Source: Dermatophagoides farinae
Lineage: Eukaryota > Arthropoda > Arachnida > Sarcoptiformes > Pyroglyphidae
Direction: 5' to 3'
Length of the DNA: 64,000 bases
Assembly (NCBI RefSeq): GCF_024713945.1
Contig: NC_134681.1
Coordinates: forward strand, 2,666,001-2,730,000
A model generated the notes under the pieces. That model worked only from the letters and a program-made list of their open reading frames with translations. It was not told the origin of the DNA and did no database searches. Made by a program: the position numbers and the translations under genes. The stretch's first letter is position 1; every line of letters starts with the position of its first letter. Shown here one piece after another: positions 11,101 through 24,700 of the stretch.

Positions 11101-14100
11101 GATATATTATCATATTCATATCTAATTTTCAAAATCCTACTGTAACCAAAAATGGTTGTGGTAATGAGTGAATACAAATTCTGTAAAAATTGATTTTTTT
11201 CTATTAAGAACGAATGAGCAACGTCACCTGGGATATTGGGACAATCATGATTACAACAACAACAAATAAAGAAATTCATTGCCTAAATATAGTAAATGGA
11301 AGGTGTGGGAAATTGTTAACTATTAATCATTAATTCCAGTTACAATTCAATTCAAAAAATTTTGGAAGAAAAAACAATTTGATTCGATTTTTTCGATGAT
11401 TGGTTGATTAGTTGATTAATCGATCATTGATTGGAGAGCTGTGGAGAAAAATTTCAAACACTAAAACTAAATGTAAACGAAAAAACAAAATAATCGGTGT
11501 TTTCATAACAAAAACACACACAGAAATTATGATGAAAAAATTTATTCGAATAAGTTACCTTTTATTAGCATTTTTTTGTTTTTGGTCCGAAATCATATTA
11601 TATTCACGAAATCAAAAACGAGAAAAAGAAAGGAAAATCAAAGCAAAACTGATGGAAGTGGATGAATGTGGAAGATGAGGATTTAAGGAGCAACAAAGAA
11701 AGAGGGAAAGAAAGGGAGAATTTGTCTGTGTGTGACACTTTTCATACAATTCAAATCGAAGTTTTTGGTTTTGCTTCATAAATTGATTGGTTGATTAGTC
11801 GATGGTTGATTGACGAATGAGATGTTCTGACGATGGCGAACAAAATTTAAGAAACGATAGTTAATTTTTCTTTCATTTTGTTGATTTTAGTTTTGCTGGA
11901 ATGATTGCTTGTCTTAATGTGGACATGATGACAATGAATGTGGATGTTGCATCCAATTCATCATAAATCATGAGAGAGACAGAAAATGTGAAAAATACAA
12001 ATACAAATACAAATACAAATACAAATATTTATTTCATTCATTCATTCATTCATTGACGATGAGCAATTTGATTGAATATTGAATATGAGTGTTTGTTTGT
12101 TTTTTGAAATGATTTCTTCAAAATAACATAACATAACATTTTATTTTATCATATATAAATGATGAATGATTGATGATTGTAAAAATGAATCTAAATCGTC
12201 TATTTGTGTGCATGTGTGTGAAAATGAGTGTCAAGAGCAATGTTTTGTTTTTCAGTTTGTTTGTTGTTTTTTTCCAACACTAAATGAAATGATGAAATCT
12301 ATACATTGATTTATTTATTTGTTAATGACAGTGATGCAACCAAAGATGGACACACAGATAGATTATCGTGCGTTTATATTGCTTATCAAATTAAATCAAG
12401 AAAATCCAAGAGAATCGTTGTTCAGTTTTTTACAATTGAAACAAAAAAATTACATACACACACATGAAATGAAATGTATATTATATAAATAATATAATAA
12501 ATATCAATATTAATATTAATATATAATATTAAATTAAATTAATTAGATATTAGATAAATGTAAATAAAACGATAACGAATTCACACTCGGAAAAAAAACA
12601 CAAACATACGCACTCATTTATAATTAGAAAATTGTTTTCAACAATGAGAAATTGATTTTTTAGGCCTCAAATGTTTTCCATATAGTAATGTATAACAATA
12701 ATAATAATTGTAATCTTCTAATCATCAAAAGAAAACGAGAACAAAAAAAAATTGATAAGTTAATCAATTCATCATCATCATCATCAACATCGATTGATTG
12801 ATTGAGCAATCGATGTTGAAAAAAATAGATTAATCATATGAGAATCGAATTAATAATAATTTTTGAGGTTAATTTTTTGAAAAAAAAATCACAAATTCTT
12901 TTAAAAATATTGAGATTGTTTGAGTGTGTGTGTGTTTGTTTGTAAGTTATTTATTTATTATTTCAATTAGTTAGTTAGTGTGAATGTTCAATGTTTTCAC
13001 CATTAGTGAAAGATAAAAAGAGAATGACGGGGTAATTTTATTTTATGAATAAATAACACAGTATATCTATCGGGGAAATGAAAAAAAGGATATCCTGATT
13101 CTATTTTGATAAATTGAAAAAAAAACGAAAACTTAATAATAATGCCGATGATGATCAAAAGAGTTGAGAAGATGAATACATAGAAACCACAACCTGATAC
13201 AAAATAAGAATCATCATCAATTTAAAACAAAAAACAAAAACAAAAAAAAATAGAAAAAAACAATTTTCACACAATTGTCAAACAAAACAAAAACGAAAAA
13301 ATTATTGCTTCACATGAATCAATGTGTCAGTCAATCAAGAAAGTTGATCTTGTTTTAGTTTTGTATTTTTTTGTTCAGGTTATATTGAAAGATTCGTCAG
13401 TTTGTGTGAGTGTGATAATTAATAGCCTATTGTAAATGTAACAAATGATTATTATTGCCAAATTGGTTGGAAAAAAATTTTGGTTTTTTGTTTAGTTTTG
13501 TAAAAACCTAAAATTTTCCATATCAATTAATAAATTAATAAAATGGAATTATAATTAATTCAAAAAAGGAATTTGAGGCATTTGAATAAACGTTTTTTAT
13601 CGTTTCAAAACGAAAACAATTTTCCAAGTGAAAAGAGAGAGAGAGAGAGAGAGAGAAAATTGTCATTCATCCTCATCAATTGATGAATTATGATGACATC
13701 TGGATCATATTTTTTTGAGAAAAGAAAAAATTTTATGGTCCTAACTCATAGAGAAAGAAAGAGAGAAAGAGATCACGAAAACATCAAACAATCATTCGTT
13801 ATTCCATACGCTCATGTAAATTATCGTTTATAGAAAAAAATATATAGAGAATAATCCACAATCATTCAAATGGTTAATAATAATACAATATCCGATTTGG
13901 TTGGCCATTTTTTTTGATTTTCGAACAAAACATGAGAATTGATTCATCAATTGGTCAAACCTTTCATTTCTTCATAATTGGCTTTCAACAATCATCATCA
14001 TCATCATCATCAATCAATCAATTTATGATGATAAAACAAGGACATTTGACATTTTGATTGAATCAACAAGAAAATGATTTTGTTATTCGTTGTCAAATAA

Positions 14101-17100
14101 TTGTTTCATGTGGATGATGATGGCTATGATGACCATGATGACTGTGATGATGATGATGTATACGACTACCGGAACCGGTTACAGATGATGAACCGGATAT
14201 CGGTGCATCGGTTAATAAATGATAACCTTGTACAAGTGGATTATTTGAAGCTGATGATTTACGACGAACAGCCGATGCAGAAGTGGATGATATTGTTGTT
14301 GTTAACATTTGACTACCACTACAACCACCTTGTAAGCCACTTTCATTATCATCAATGCCTGTTGATGAATGTTGATGATGATGATGATGATAATGACGAC
14401 GGCCACTTCCGCCACTACCACCACTCCCATGACGATTATGATGATGATCACCACTTGATGGTGATCGTGATCGATGACTACGTGATGATCGTCGTGATCC
14501 ACTTGGAACAGTAACCATGTGGGAAGTAGTGGGTGTAAAGGAAGTGATCGTTGTAGTTTTGGCAGCAATATTATGATGTGTCGATCCTGTTGATGGTGAT
14601 CGTGATCTTGACCGTGATCGTGAATGATGATGTTTAACATGGTGATGATGGTGACGCGAAGATTGTGGATCCACTTCTGGTATTTGTAAATGTTGTTGGC
14701 TAGTTTTTCTTGGGCTTACAGGCATATAATCTAAAAATTTGACAATAATATAGAGGAATATATGAAAATGATTTTAATCATAACGGTGCAAACATTGATT
14801 AAGAAATAAATATAAATTATGAATGAATTATGAAAAGAAATTGAAATGGCCACATGAGAAAATTAGAAAGAATGATAGAATGATAGAATGATGATCAAAC
14901 AATAAGCAACAGGCAAGTGTTTAGTTGAAATAGAATAGAATTCGATTTATGGATCAAATGAAAAAAACAAAACAAAACAAAACAAATAAGCTTACTTTTG
15001 GCTATCGATGATGATGATCGTCTTGCTTTGTTTTGTTGATGATGATGTGAATGATGATGATGATGATGATGATGGTGGCCACTACCACCACCACTATCAT
15101 CACCATGACGTCTATGGTGGTGTTTATGGTGATGTCTTTCATGAGAATGATGATGATGACCAGATGCAATAGTTCCACCAATAGTTTCCGGTGGTACATA
15201 TAATCTTTGATCCGATTTGTGTTGATGATGATGGTATGAACTGGATCGATGACGATCTGAATGCGATCGTCGATGAGAATGATGATGATGGTGATGATGC
15301 TGTGATGGTTGATGCGAATGATGCCGGCCATGATGATGATGATGATGATGTTGATGCTGATGGGCGGATGATGAATGACTTCTCCGTCTATTACCACTCC
15401 CACCTTTATGACGATGAGTAGCACCACCACCATTACCACCACTTTCAGCGCTACTACAACTTACACTACTATTGCTAAAACTAGCTGAACGGCTACTTCC
15501 GCTAAGTATATTTGAATCGCTAGAACAACAACTTGAACTTCGACTTGAACTTGAGCTATGTCGCCGAATACCAGAAGCGGTGGCCATCATCATCATAGCA
15601 TTTGCACGATGACCACCACCAGGACTACTTGCACTTGAACGTGAACTAGCACGACCAGAATATGGTGAAGAAATATGATAATAAGCTTGTACACCTGGTG
15701 GTATATTAACAACACCACCACCACCACCACCTTGCTGCAATGCTGATGTTGATTGATGATAAGCATCGGTTATTGTGGTCGATGATGATAACATTGAATA
15801 TGGTGCTGAACGTGAACGTTCTACTTGTAAACGTTGTTGTGATGCAGATCGATGACGATAATCGATCATTTCACTTTCACCACCACCAGCACCACCACCA
15901 CCATCGTCTGCAGCCAATGTTGACTGTTTTCGTTCATTAATTAGAGAATCTGATTGCTTCTGATCAGAATGATTATCATCATCATCATTATGGCCAATTT
16001 GATTATCATCAATATTGGTGATTGAATCATCAAATTCGATAGGCACATTGATTGATTGATGTGAACGTAATGCCTTATGTGGATTTAATGGCCTTACAAC
16101 TGTATATGTAACAATTGTACCGGGTACAGCTGATGGAATACCCGGTTGTGGTTGTCCGATTGATGTTGATTGTGTTGGAGAAATCATCATCATTATTGGC
16201 TGCTTTGTCACATTTGACGACGATGACGTTGATGATGATCGATGTTGTTTTGCCGATATTGGCTGTAATATTGGAGGCACAACTGGCTGTTGCTGTTGTT
16301 GAGAGTCAAATTTCTTTGTCGGCGAATATTGGGATTGAGGATTTGATTTGATTGATGAGTATTGATGATGATGATGATGGTGTTGACGACTTTGTGGTTG
16401 TTGATCAATCAGTATTTGACCACCATTACCGGTAGCATAACTAGCTGCCGATGCTGATGCATTTAAATATTGACTATGACTACTTGAAGTGGAATTATTA
16501 TTACTATAAATTATTGATGGCGCTTGTGTCGCCATCATCATTGTTGATGTTGCTGCTGCTGTCGAAGTTGTTGTTGTCATCATCATCATATCATTGATGT
16601 TAGTGATACCCATTGGAAATTGTGAACAACTACTACGTAGCTGACTTGGATGCGAACGTGATGTACGAAGACAATTATGCAGTGAATGACATGAACGTCT
16701 TTCTTCCATATCTTCTAATGTTGAACGAAATGCTCGTACAACACGTAACTATTGATTTTTCGATTGATTTGATTGATTGATTGAAATTCATTCGATGGTT
16801 CGATTATATGTGTATGGATTTGTATGTAATGTTCAGAGAGAGATAAAGAGAGAGTTGGGGAAATAGCATTATGTGAATATATTAAGATTGGATTGTGGAA
16901 AAGTGATTTTGGAAAAAAAAGATTTCCAAATTGAAAAAAAGCAAAATTTAGATGCTCCCGTAATAAATGATGAAATCAAAATTGAATTAAATAGCAAATA
17001 TATAAATAAAAAAACAGCGAACCAAAAAAACCAAACGAAAAAATGAAAAAAATCAAAAATAATAAAAATAAACACCAAACAAAAGAAAATATCCACGTGA

Positions 17101-18715
17101 TTGGTTGTCCCGTTCCATCAATGATTACCCGTTGTTGTTGGTTATCGAATCAAATCGAATTGAATCGAATCAAATTTGAATTGAATGCAAGGAATTATGA
17201 TCAAAAAAATTTTTTGAAATTGTAAGGGTGTGTGTGTGTATGTTTCAACGGTTTTCAGTATTTTTCCGAATAAATTGATTATGTACGTTATATATATGTG
17301 TGTGTGTGTGGTAATAATATTTCGGTTAGTAAATCAAAGTGAGAATTTTTTTAGAATCGAAAAAAAATTCCGTAATGAAAATTATCAGACACACACGCGC
17401 ATCAAAAAAAAAACATTCACACACACACGCACACACGCATTACAGACAATTATTATTTTCCGGCATACACACACACGCGCGCATAATGAAATTAGAATTG
17501 AAAAATGAAAGAAAAACAAAAAAAAAAAATTCGGATGCCAAACATAATGTCAAAAAAACAGGATTAATTCATCCAGTTAGTAAGTTTTAGTGGTTATTGA
17601 AAATCGGGTTCAATAAAAAAAGATTCGATGTAATTGAATTCCAATTGATTAATTAATAAATTATTAAATCGGTAAGTTATAATGGAATCGAGACAAAATT
17701 CCATGGTAATTTCATAATAATAATGATAATGATAAGTTAGCCGTCAGTCATGTTAGAATTTGAAAAGAATTTTGGAGAGTAAAAAAATTTGAATAAGAAG
17801 AGCCCAATTGTGTTTTTTTTTGTTGTGCAATCATTGTGTTTAGTTGTGTGCATGTGTATGTGTATAATTGTGGGTGGGTAGGCAGGTAGGTGTGAAATAT
17901 CAACCGGGTTGAATTTAAATTAAAAAAAGAATGAAAGAAAAAATCCACAGGCAATCAAATATTCACATTCGAAACGATATAAATAAATTGACAAGCATCA
18001 GAATGAAAAATTAAGAAATTTTAAGCATTCAAGAGCCACCAAGAAACAAAAACATATCATTCCATGACATTGATAGATGGAAAAAAGCGCATCACAAAAG
18101 ACAAAGATGATTCAAAGCGATTGCCGATAAATGTTTTGTTTCGTTTTTTTTGATTGTTTGAATCAAATTTGTTAAATTCAAATGTTTTCATCATTTGTCG
18201 GTAGGTGTGTGTGTGTGTGTGTTTGTGAATATGAATCATGTTTTATGGGTGATGAGTGCGTCATATTTGTGTGTGTGTGTGTATTGGAAATCAGATGATC
18301 GAGTCAATCACAATCACGTGTACACATCATTACGATTTTGAATTTTAAAAGAAAAAAATAAAAAACGTATAATCAAAATTAAATGAAAAATCCCAGAAAA
18401 AAGCCATGAAACCAAAAGAGAAAAAGTGAAAATATTAAAAACAGAAAAAATGAATGAAATGAATTGGGAATCGATCAGAAAAAAAAGCGAAAAGAGGAGA
18501 GAGGGACGGAATTGAAAACGTGTGTTGGGAATCGAAGAATTTATTCATTTTTTTTTCAACACCAAAGTCGTTCGTCGGATTCATATATTTGTTGTCGAGA
18601 TAGAGGCAGATAAAAATTTTTATGAAAGATTTAGAAAAGCGAATTTTGGATGGCAATGAAATTTATGACATAAACAACATATATGAGAGGAATGAGAAAA
18701 AGGAAGAAGAGCAGA

Positions 18716-18753
<38 letters not shown>

Positions 18754-21700
18754 TAATGAAATGTCAGTTTATTTGTAAGTTTCATTTCAATGTGGTTTTT
18801 GTTTTTTATCTAAATAGATAGATATAGATAGATTATGTATAATTGCTTACTATTAATGTAGGGAGTGTGTGTTTTTATATTGTTTTTACTGTTCAAAATA
18901 TATGGAAAGCACCGCAATTAATTGATGATATCGGGTTTTTTCGCATGGGGAATGATCAAAATGATCAAAATCAATACATGATTCTTGTGTAAAAAGGATA
19001 AAAAAATGATTTCCTACTAAAAACACTTTGATACAACACACACATCATCCACCCACCCACACAAACACGGACACAAATACAGACATAAACGTAAATGTTA
19101 TACTTGTATGGAAATGATACAAAAACAAACAAATAAACCGAAAAAAAATGAAAATAAGGTTCTGTGTGCGTGTGAGTGTGTTTATATGCATGTAATTTTT
19201 GCAAGTAATTCACGTGTGATGAAATCGAGGGCGAGAAGAGAGAAAGAGAGATGAAATGAATGCAATCAAACAGAATTTTGGAAAAAAGCAGCTCAAAAAA
19301 TAAACAAGCAAAATAGACAAAGCATACAAATAATTGATCAAACAAACACACACACAAACACATACACTTGCTTGCACGCAAAGTGAGTAAAGTTTTAATT
19401 AGTAATTAAGTTAGTCATTCTAATGAAATATTGGTTAATTTGAATTTCAAGTTTTGTTTTGTTTTTTTAATGTGAAAATGTGGTTAGTTAATCAATCAAT
19501 CAATTAATCAAATATATAGGATAACTGGGATTCAATTATCGAATCAATCAATCAATCAATCGAGGAATTAGTAAAAAAATCAGTCAGGTTAATTTAATGA
19601 TGCGAGGTTTTGGTGATTGTTTTCGTGGTGGTGGTGATGGTGGTGGTTGTAGTGGTGATGGTGAAATAGTGAATTTGGATTTTGTGAAAGTGATTGTGAC
19701 CAGATTAGAATAGATTGTTGGAGTTGTTGATGATTATATTTGACATAATAGTGATGATATGGTGGTGGTGGTGGTGATTGTTTAAGTGATGCGAAATGAA
19801 CAGAAAAAAGAATCCATCATAGAGAGAGAAAGAGAATAGGATAAGAAAGCAAAACTAGACAAAACCGAAAACAAATGATCTCGATCTCAGACCATTATTG
19901 ATCAGCTAAGCAAAATCTCAATAGCCATACATATGAAGAGATTGAAGAATGAAAGAAAAAAGCAATAAAAGTAAATTGAAAGCAAGATTTTCAAAAATCA
20001 CTATTCATTTCTTGTCATCTATGGCGAATGCAAATGGGAAAAAACATGCAATTTTTCTACAGTTTTGTGTTTGTGTTTCAGATTTTTTTTTTTTTTGGAA
20101 AAAATATGAATGAAATTTAAAAAATTGAAACAAAATAAAAGGAATTTTAAATCAGAAATCAATTAATTGTAGTAGCAGCAGCTGAAGATATTTGAGGTAT
20201 TTAGTGTGTGTGTGTAGGTGTGCAATGTCAATTCATAAATCACATGCATTGGTAAAGAGAACTATGAATTAAAAATAAAACTAAGCTACTACTATTTGAA
20301 TCAATTAAAAATGGCCACGTTTGATCATTTTCATTTTCAAAATAAATAAATGCCAATTCTTGCAGTTAGTTTTGGAGAAAAAAGAATATTGTATTTCTCA
20401 TATTTTGGCTTATCTCGATATAATTTATTAATTAATTATCAATATATTTATAGAGAAAGAGATGTGTGTAAAACGAAAGAAAACAAAAAAGATAGATAGA
20501 TAGATCAATGATCATTATCATGAAATAGAGTAGAGATCAGATTTTTTTTGTTTCGTCATGTTAGACTGTATCATTTCATTTGTGGTATGTGTATTTTTGT
20601 GATTTATATATATGTTAATTAATAATCAATGTCATGTCATGTCATGTCATGTGTGTGTGTGTGTGTTGTGTAATTTGTCAGCAAGGAAATAAAGATTTAA
20701 TAAAGATTTTCAAATGTTATTTGTTAATTTTTCAAATTATCTCGTTTGTTATATATATATATAATTAAAGATGCTTGTTATTTATATGATTGTATGAAAT
20801 TCTGTCATTGGTTTTTATAAATTGTTTTTTTTTTGCTTTGCATAATTATCAATCAATCAATCAATCAATTAAGTAATTAATTAATCATTCAATATTCATC
20901 AATAATAATAATAATAATAATTATAATGGAATGAAATTATTATCAATTCTTTTTTGTTGCAGCGAAATTCAAAAGAGCGAAACGAAAAATGAAATAATGG
21001 AGCCAAACAAAGAAAAAATAAATGGCCAGAGACATACAGATAGATGGAGAGAAAGAAAGGATTTTGGTGGGCGTATTTATGTTTGTGGTTGTGTGTGTGT
21101 GTGTGTGTTTTGGGCAGGATTGGAATGTGCCATTTTAAAAAGTGTTTGTGTATCTAAGATTAGTTAGTAGTAATGGTGATTCATCGATTATAATCGATTA
21201 ATATTAAGTGAATAATGATGTCATCCAGAGTGAAGTCTGTGTTGTCTGTATTTCTGAATTGGTTTAGTTGCATAGAATCTAAATAATTATTCAAGGCATA
21301 ATTCATCAATCTAATCTAATCTAAATTTTGTGTTTTGTTTTGGTTAGTGAATTTGGGCATTCTTCATTTTCAAAAAAAAGGTTAGTTTAGTTTAGTGATT
21401 AGTGATAGAAATGAACAAACAAACAAAAATAATGGAAAAAATTGCTAATTATCAATGTAAAACAGATGATGATTAAACATATGAGATATGAGATTACATC
21501 AACAAACACACACACACACACGCGCACACGCACACACAACAAATATAAATGAAAAAAATTGAAAAATTAAAATCAATAATAATAATGAACAAATTAAGAA
21601 AATACCTGCATAGTAAAAAAGGATTTTAAAAAAGGCCATTCATGGGATTCAAGCCGTTGACAACAAAAAGAGAGAGAGAGAGAGAGAGAAAGAGGAAATT

Positions 21701-24700
21701 TCAACGAGTTATTAAATTCTGAATGTGTCTCAAAAACAGGCAAAGAGTATTCTCTGATGAATTGTCTTTGACTAATTGTACAATAATGGGAAACGGAAAT
21801 GTTTTCCTTTACAAATGTTTATGAATCTCTGGAGAGAGAGAGACTCGGTATCATTAATACGATATAACGAGAACATCAATTTATCAATCAATTGATTATA
21901 TAATTTATAAATATCGAAAAATTGTAATAATAATAATAACAGAGAATTTTCTTTTCTTTTATAAATAAACGAAAGACTTTTGTATTTCATGATTCAATCA
22001 ATATCATAATATCATTTTATAATTAATAAAGAGAGATCCTTGATTTTATCATGAAAAAATGAATGATGGATCAATTGATGAAAAGTAAGGGGAATGGTCC
22101 AGAATTTTGGGCAGAGCAAAAAATTTTAAAATGAAATAATGATGAGCAAATAATCTCAAGCTGGTCGGATTCAACAAAAAAAAATTGTTGTTTTTACGGT
22201 CATTCACACAATTGCAACATTGTGTTCCATCATTTTTGGTTTTGTTTTCCAAAAATTCAAGGTTCAAATATTTGGGCATTGAGAGATGATCAATGGGTGT
22301 ATTTTTGTCTTCATGTAATTGATGATCATCTGGTTTTTTTGTTGATTTACATGCAATTCATGTTTGTCAACAACATACACCACAGGAAAAATGGGATAAG
22401 GTGAGAAATGGGGAAAAAATCAATGAAAAAAAAGCAAAAAAAAACGAAAAAAAACAAAAAATCGGAAAATTCAACAAGGTAATTAATCAATCTTGAGTAA
22501 AGAAATTCAACTTGAAACACACGTACACACACAAAGGATTCTTCAGATTTAACGACGAAAAAAAAATAATTCTATCAATAGAATTTGGGTATCACTCACA
22601 TTACACACACACGCACGAATCTTTCATACAAAAAAAACGAAATTCTAAATTGACCAAAATAAATCAAATCAAATTAGAGCTATGATAAATCAAAATAAAG
22701 AAAAACAAAAAGAAAATGAAAACAAAAATAAACTGTCTGATGTTTGATGCCGGAAATATCGCATATATCGATATTCATCTGATCAAATATATGTAGTATG
22801 CGTGTGAGTGTGGGTGTGTGTCTGCTATTCTATTCTGTCTGGAAAAGTCAAGAGAAGGGCCAGATTATGGGTAATCTGAGTCATCATCCATCATCATCTG
22901 ACATCATTCTCATCATTATCATCATCAGTTTTTGTCATCATTATTAATGAGGTATCACTGTCTAATTTGGATTTTTTTCTCGTCATCATTTTCGATGATG
23001 ACGATGATGATGAATCGTCATTCATATTGATCGATGATGTGACAGAATGTCTTTGTTGATGATGCTCAGAACGACTTTCGGGTATTGGTGATAATGGTGG
23101 TGCTATTGCTACTGCTGTGGTTGTCGCTGATGATGGAGGTAAAATACCGATACCGGTACCTTTATCAGATGTAGTTATTATTGTTGTTGCTGCTGCCGCC
23201 TGTCCAATACCTAATGGATCATCAGTGATCATTGATGGTTTCTTTGTATGATTATGATTCGATGCAGCAGCATCCATCATAATGACATTGCCTAACATTG
23301 TATGTTGTTGTTGTTGGGGATGTGTTTGAGTTGTTGTTATTATTGTAGTGGTGGTTGTTATAACGCCTGCCTTTTGTTGTTGTTCGTGTGTATCAATGTT
23401 TGCATCTGATTGCTTTCCAATCATCATTTTTTGATCGGATCGATTATCGGCTTGCGGTTTTGCCGTATTATTATCATCTAAATTTTCTTCTCCTACATTT
23501 CTAACTGATTGTTGTTGTGAATAATGTTGTTTTTGTTGTTGTTGGTGTTGCTGATGGGAATGGTGTTGTTGCTCAATAGTAATAGTACCGGTCGCTGTAG
23601 TTGTAGTTGTAGAAGCGGTGGAGCCACCACTTCCGGCCGTACCAGCAGCAGCAGCTGCTGCAGCGGCTAATGCACCAGCGATGGCACCAGCAGCGGCCGT
23701 ACCACTTGTAACCACACCAGTACTTGTTGTTGGCGATGTTGGCGAACCAAGGCTCGCCCTTTTGAGAGACAGCTGCTGCGACACGGTGCTGTTATGCAAC
23801 TGTATCAGGCATACCTGAGTCTGCAGACGTGTTAATCCACGTATCCATAATATTTGGCCAGTACGTTTAACGTCTTGTGATAATGAACCGGATGAACCAT
23901 CTTCAACCAATGAACTTGTTGCATCGATCATCTCTTCGGGTGGACCACTACCCCATGAAAATTGTTTCGGTATTCGTTTGGTCGGAATCGTTGTGATCAA
24001 TTGTCCCCATACTAACACGCCAACACCGAAAAATATACACCACGCCCATTGCTCTAGTGTCAGTGAGGCTGTGCTAAATGGTCGACCACCAAATTGGACG
24101 ATAATCACCTAAATATTTACATTCAGATTAGATTATATTACGATTTTTAATCAATGAATCATCGATCGATCGATCGATCAATGAATACCTACTTGAGCAA
24201 AGGCAGTGAGAAATAGAATTCCGTAGAAAATGGGATTAGTGAACAGGCCTTCGAAAATATTTCGTTCTCCATGAATTTTTCTTGAATTAATCTCATTAAA
24301 CAATGTCATCATGACAAACGTGTTGAATATGATGGTAAAATGTTGCGATGGTAGCGCATTTAATTCGGCACCAAGACCAGAATCGATATCGAAAAATCGA
24401 TGACCTATTTTCAAAAATTAAATCAAAAAAAAAAGACAATGGTCAGTCATTTCAATTAATTGTCATAAGCACAATGAAGATGAATGAGAAAAAACTATAG
24501 CAAACCGGCAAATAATAGGAAGAATATGACGGTCAATTGATAGATAGCATGGCCAATAATGTTCTTCATCATTGTACGAGAAATTAATGGTTTTGTACGG
24601 CCATATGGTTTACGTGTCAATAGATCGGTGGTTGGTAATTCTGTTGCCAATGCCAATGATGCCAACGTGTCCATTATTAGATTTACCCATAACATTTGTA

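Larger units (their letters stand above)
10075..14092 (-). other. PMCA intron/3' flank of tail B
   Basis: Holds the ratchet candidate, (ATACAA)5 at 11995-12024 with (ATTC)n after it, an AT-only cluster at 12480-12545, a 13-bp-arm hairpin at 12784-12819 and (GA)n at 13633-13656. No coding exon beyond the 72-nt cassette could be supported. Confidence 0.55.

Noticed and set aside
14101-14514. 137-codon plus-strand frame, Asp/His/Tyr-rich, and the other frames at 14.3-16.4 kb
   Set aside because: Antisense or shifted shadows of the His-rich PMCA tail exons; GAT/CAT repeats stay open in several frames.
18971-19381. 136-codon minus-strand frame rich in Cys, Phe, Val and His
   Set aside because: Built from CA/GT repeats and purine-rich intron sequence; no splice or start context.
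19580-19810. Minus-strand open stretch with poly-Pro and His runs resembling the PMCA tails
   Set aside because: No AG acceptor exists between the upstream TGA and the open stretch, and there is no suitable start codon; it fits a GGTGAT-type repeat.
21596-21625. Minus-strand CTATGCAG/GTATTT ratchet-like motif in the PMCA intron
   Set aside because: The donor half (GTATTT) is poor; kept only as a note within the intron entry.
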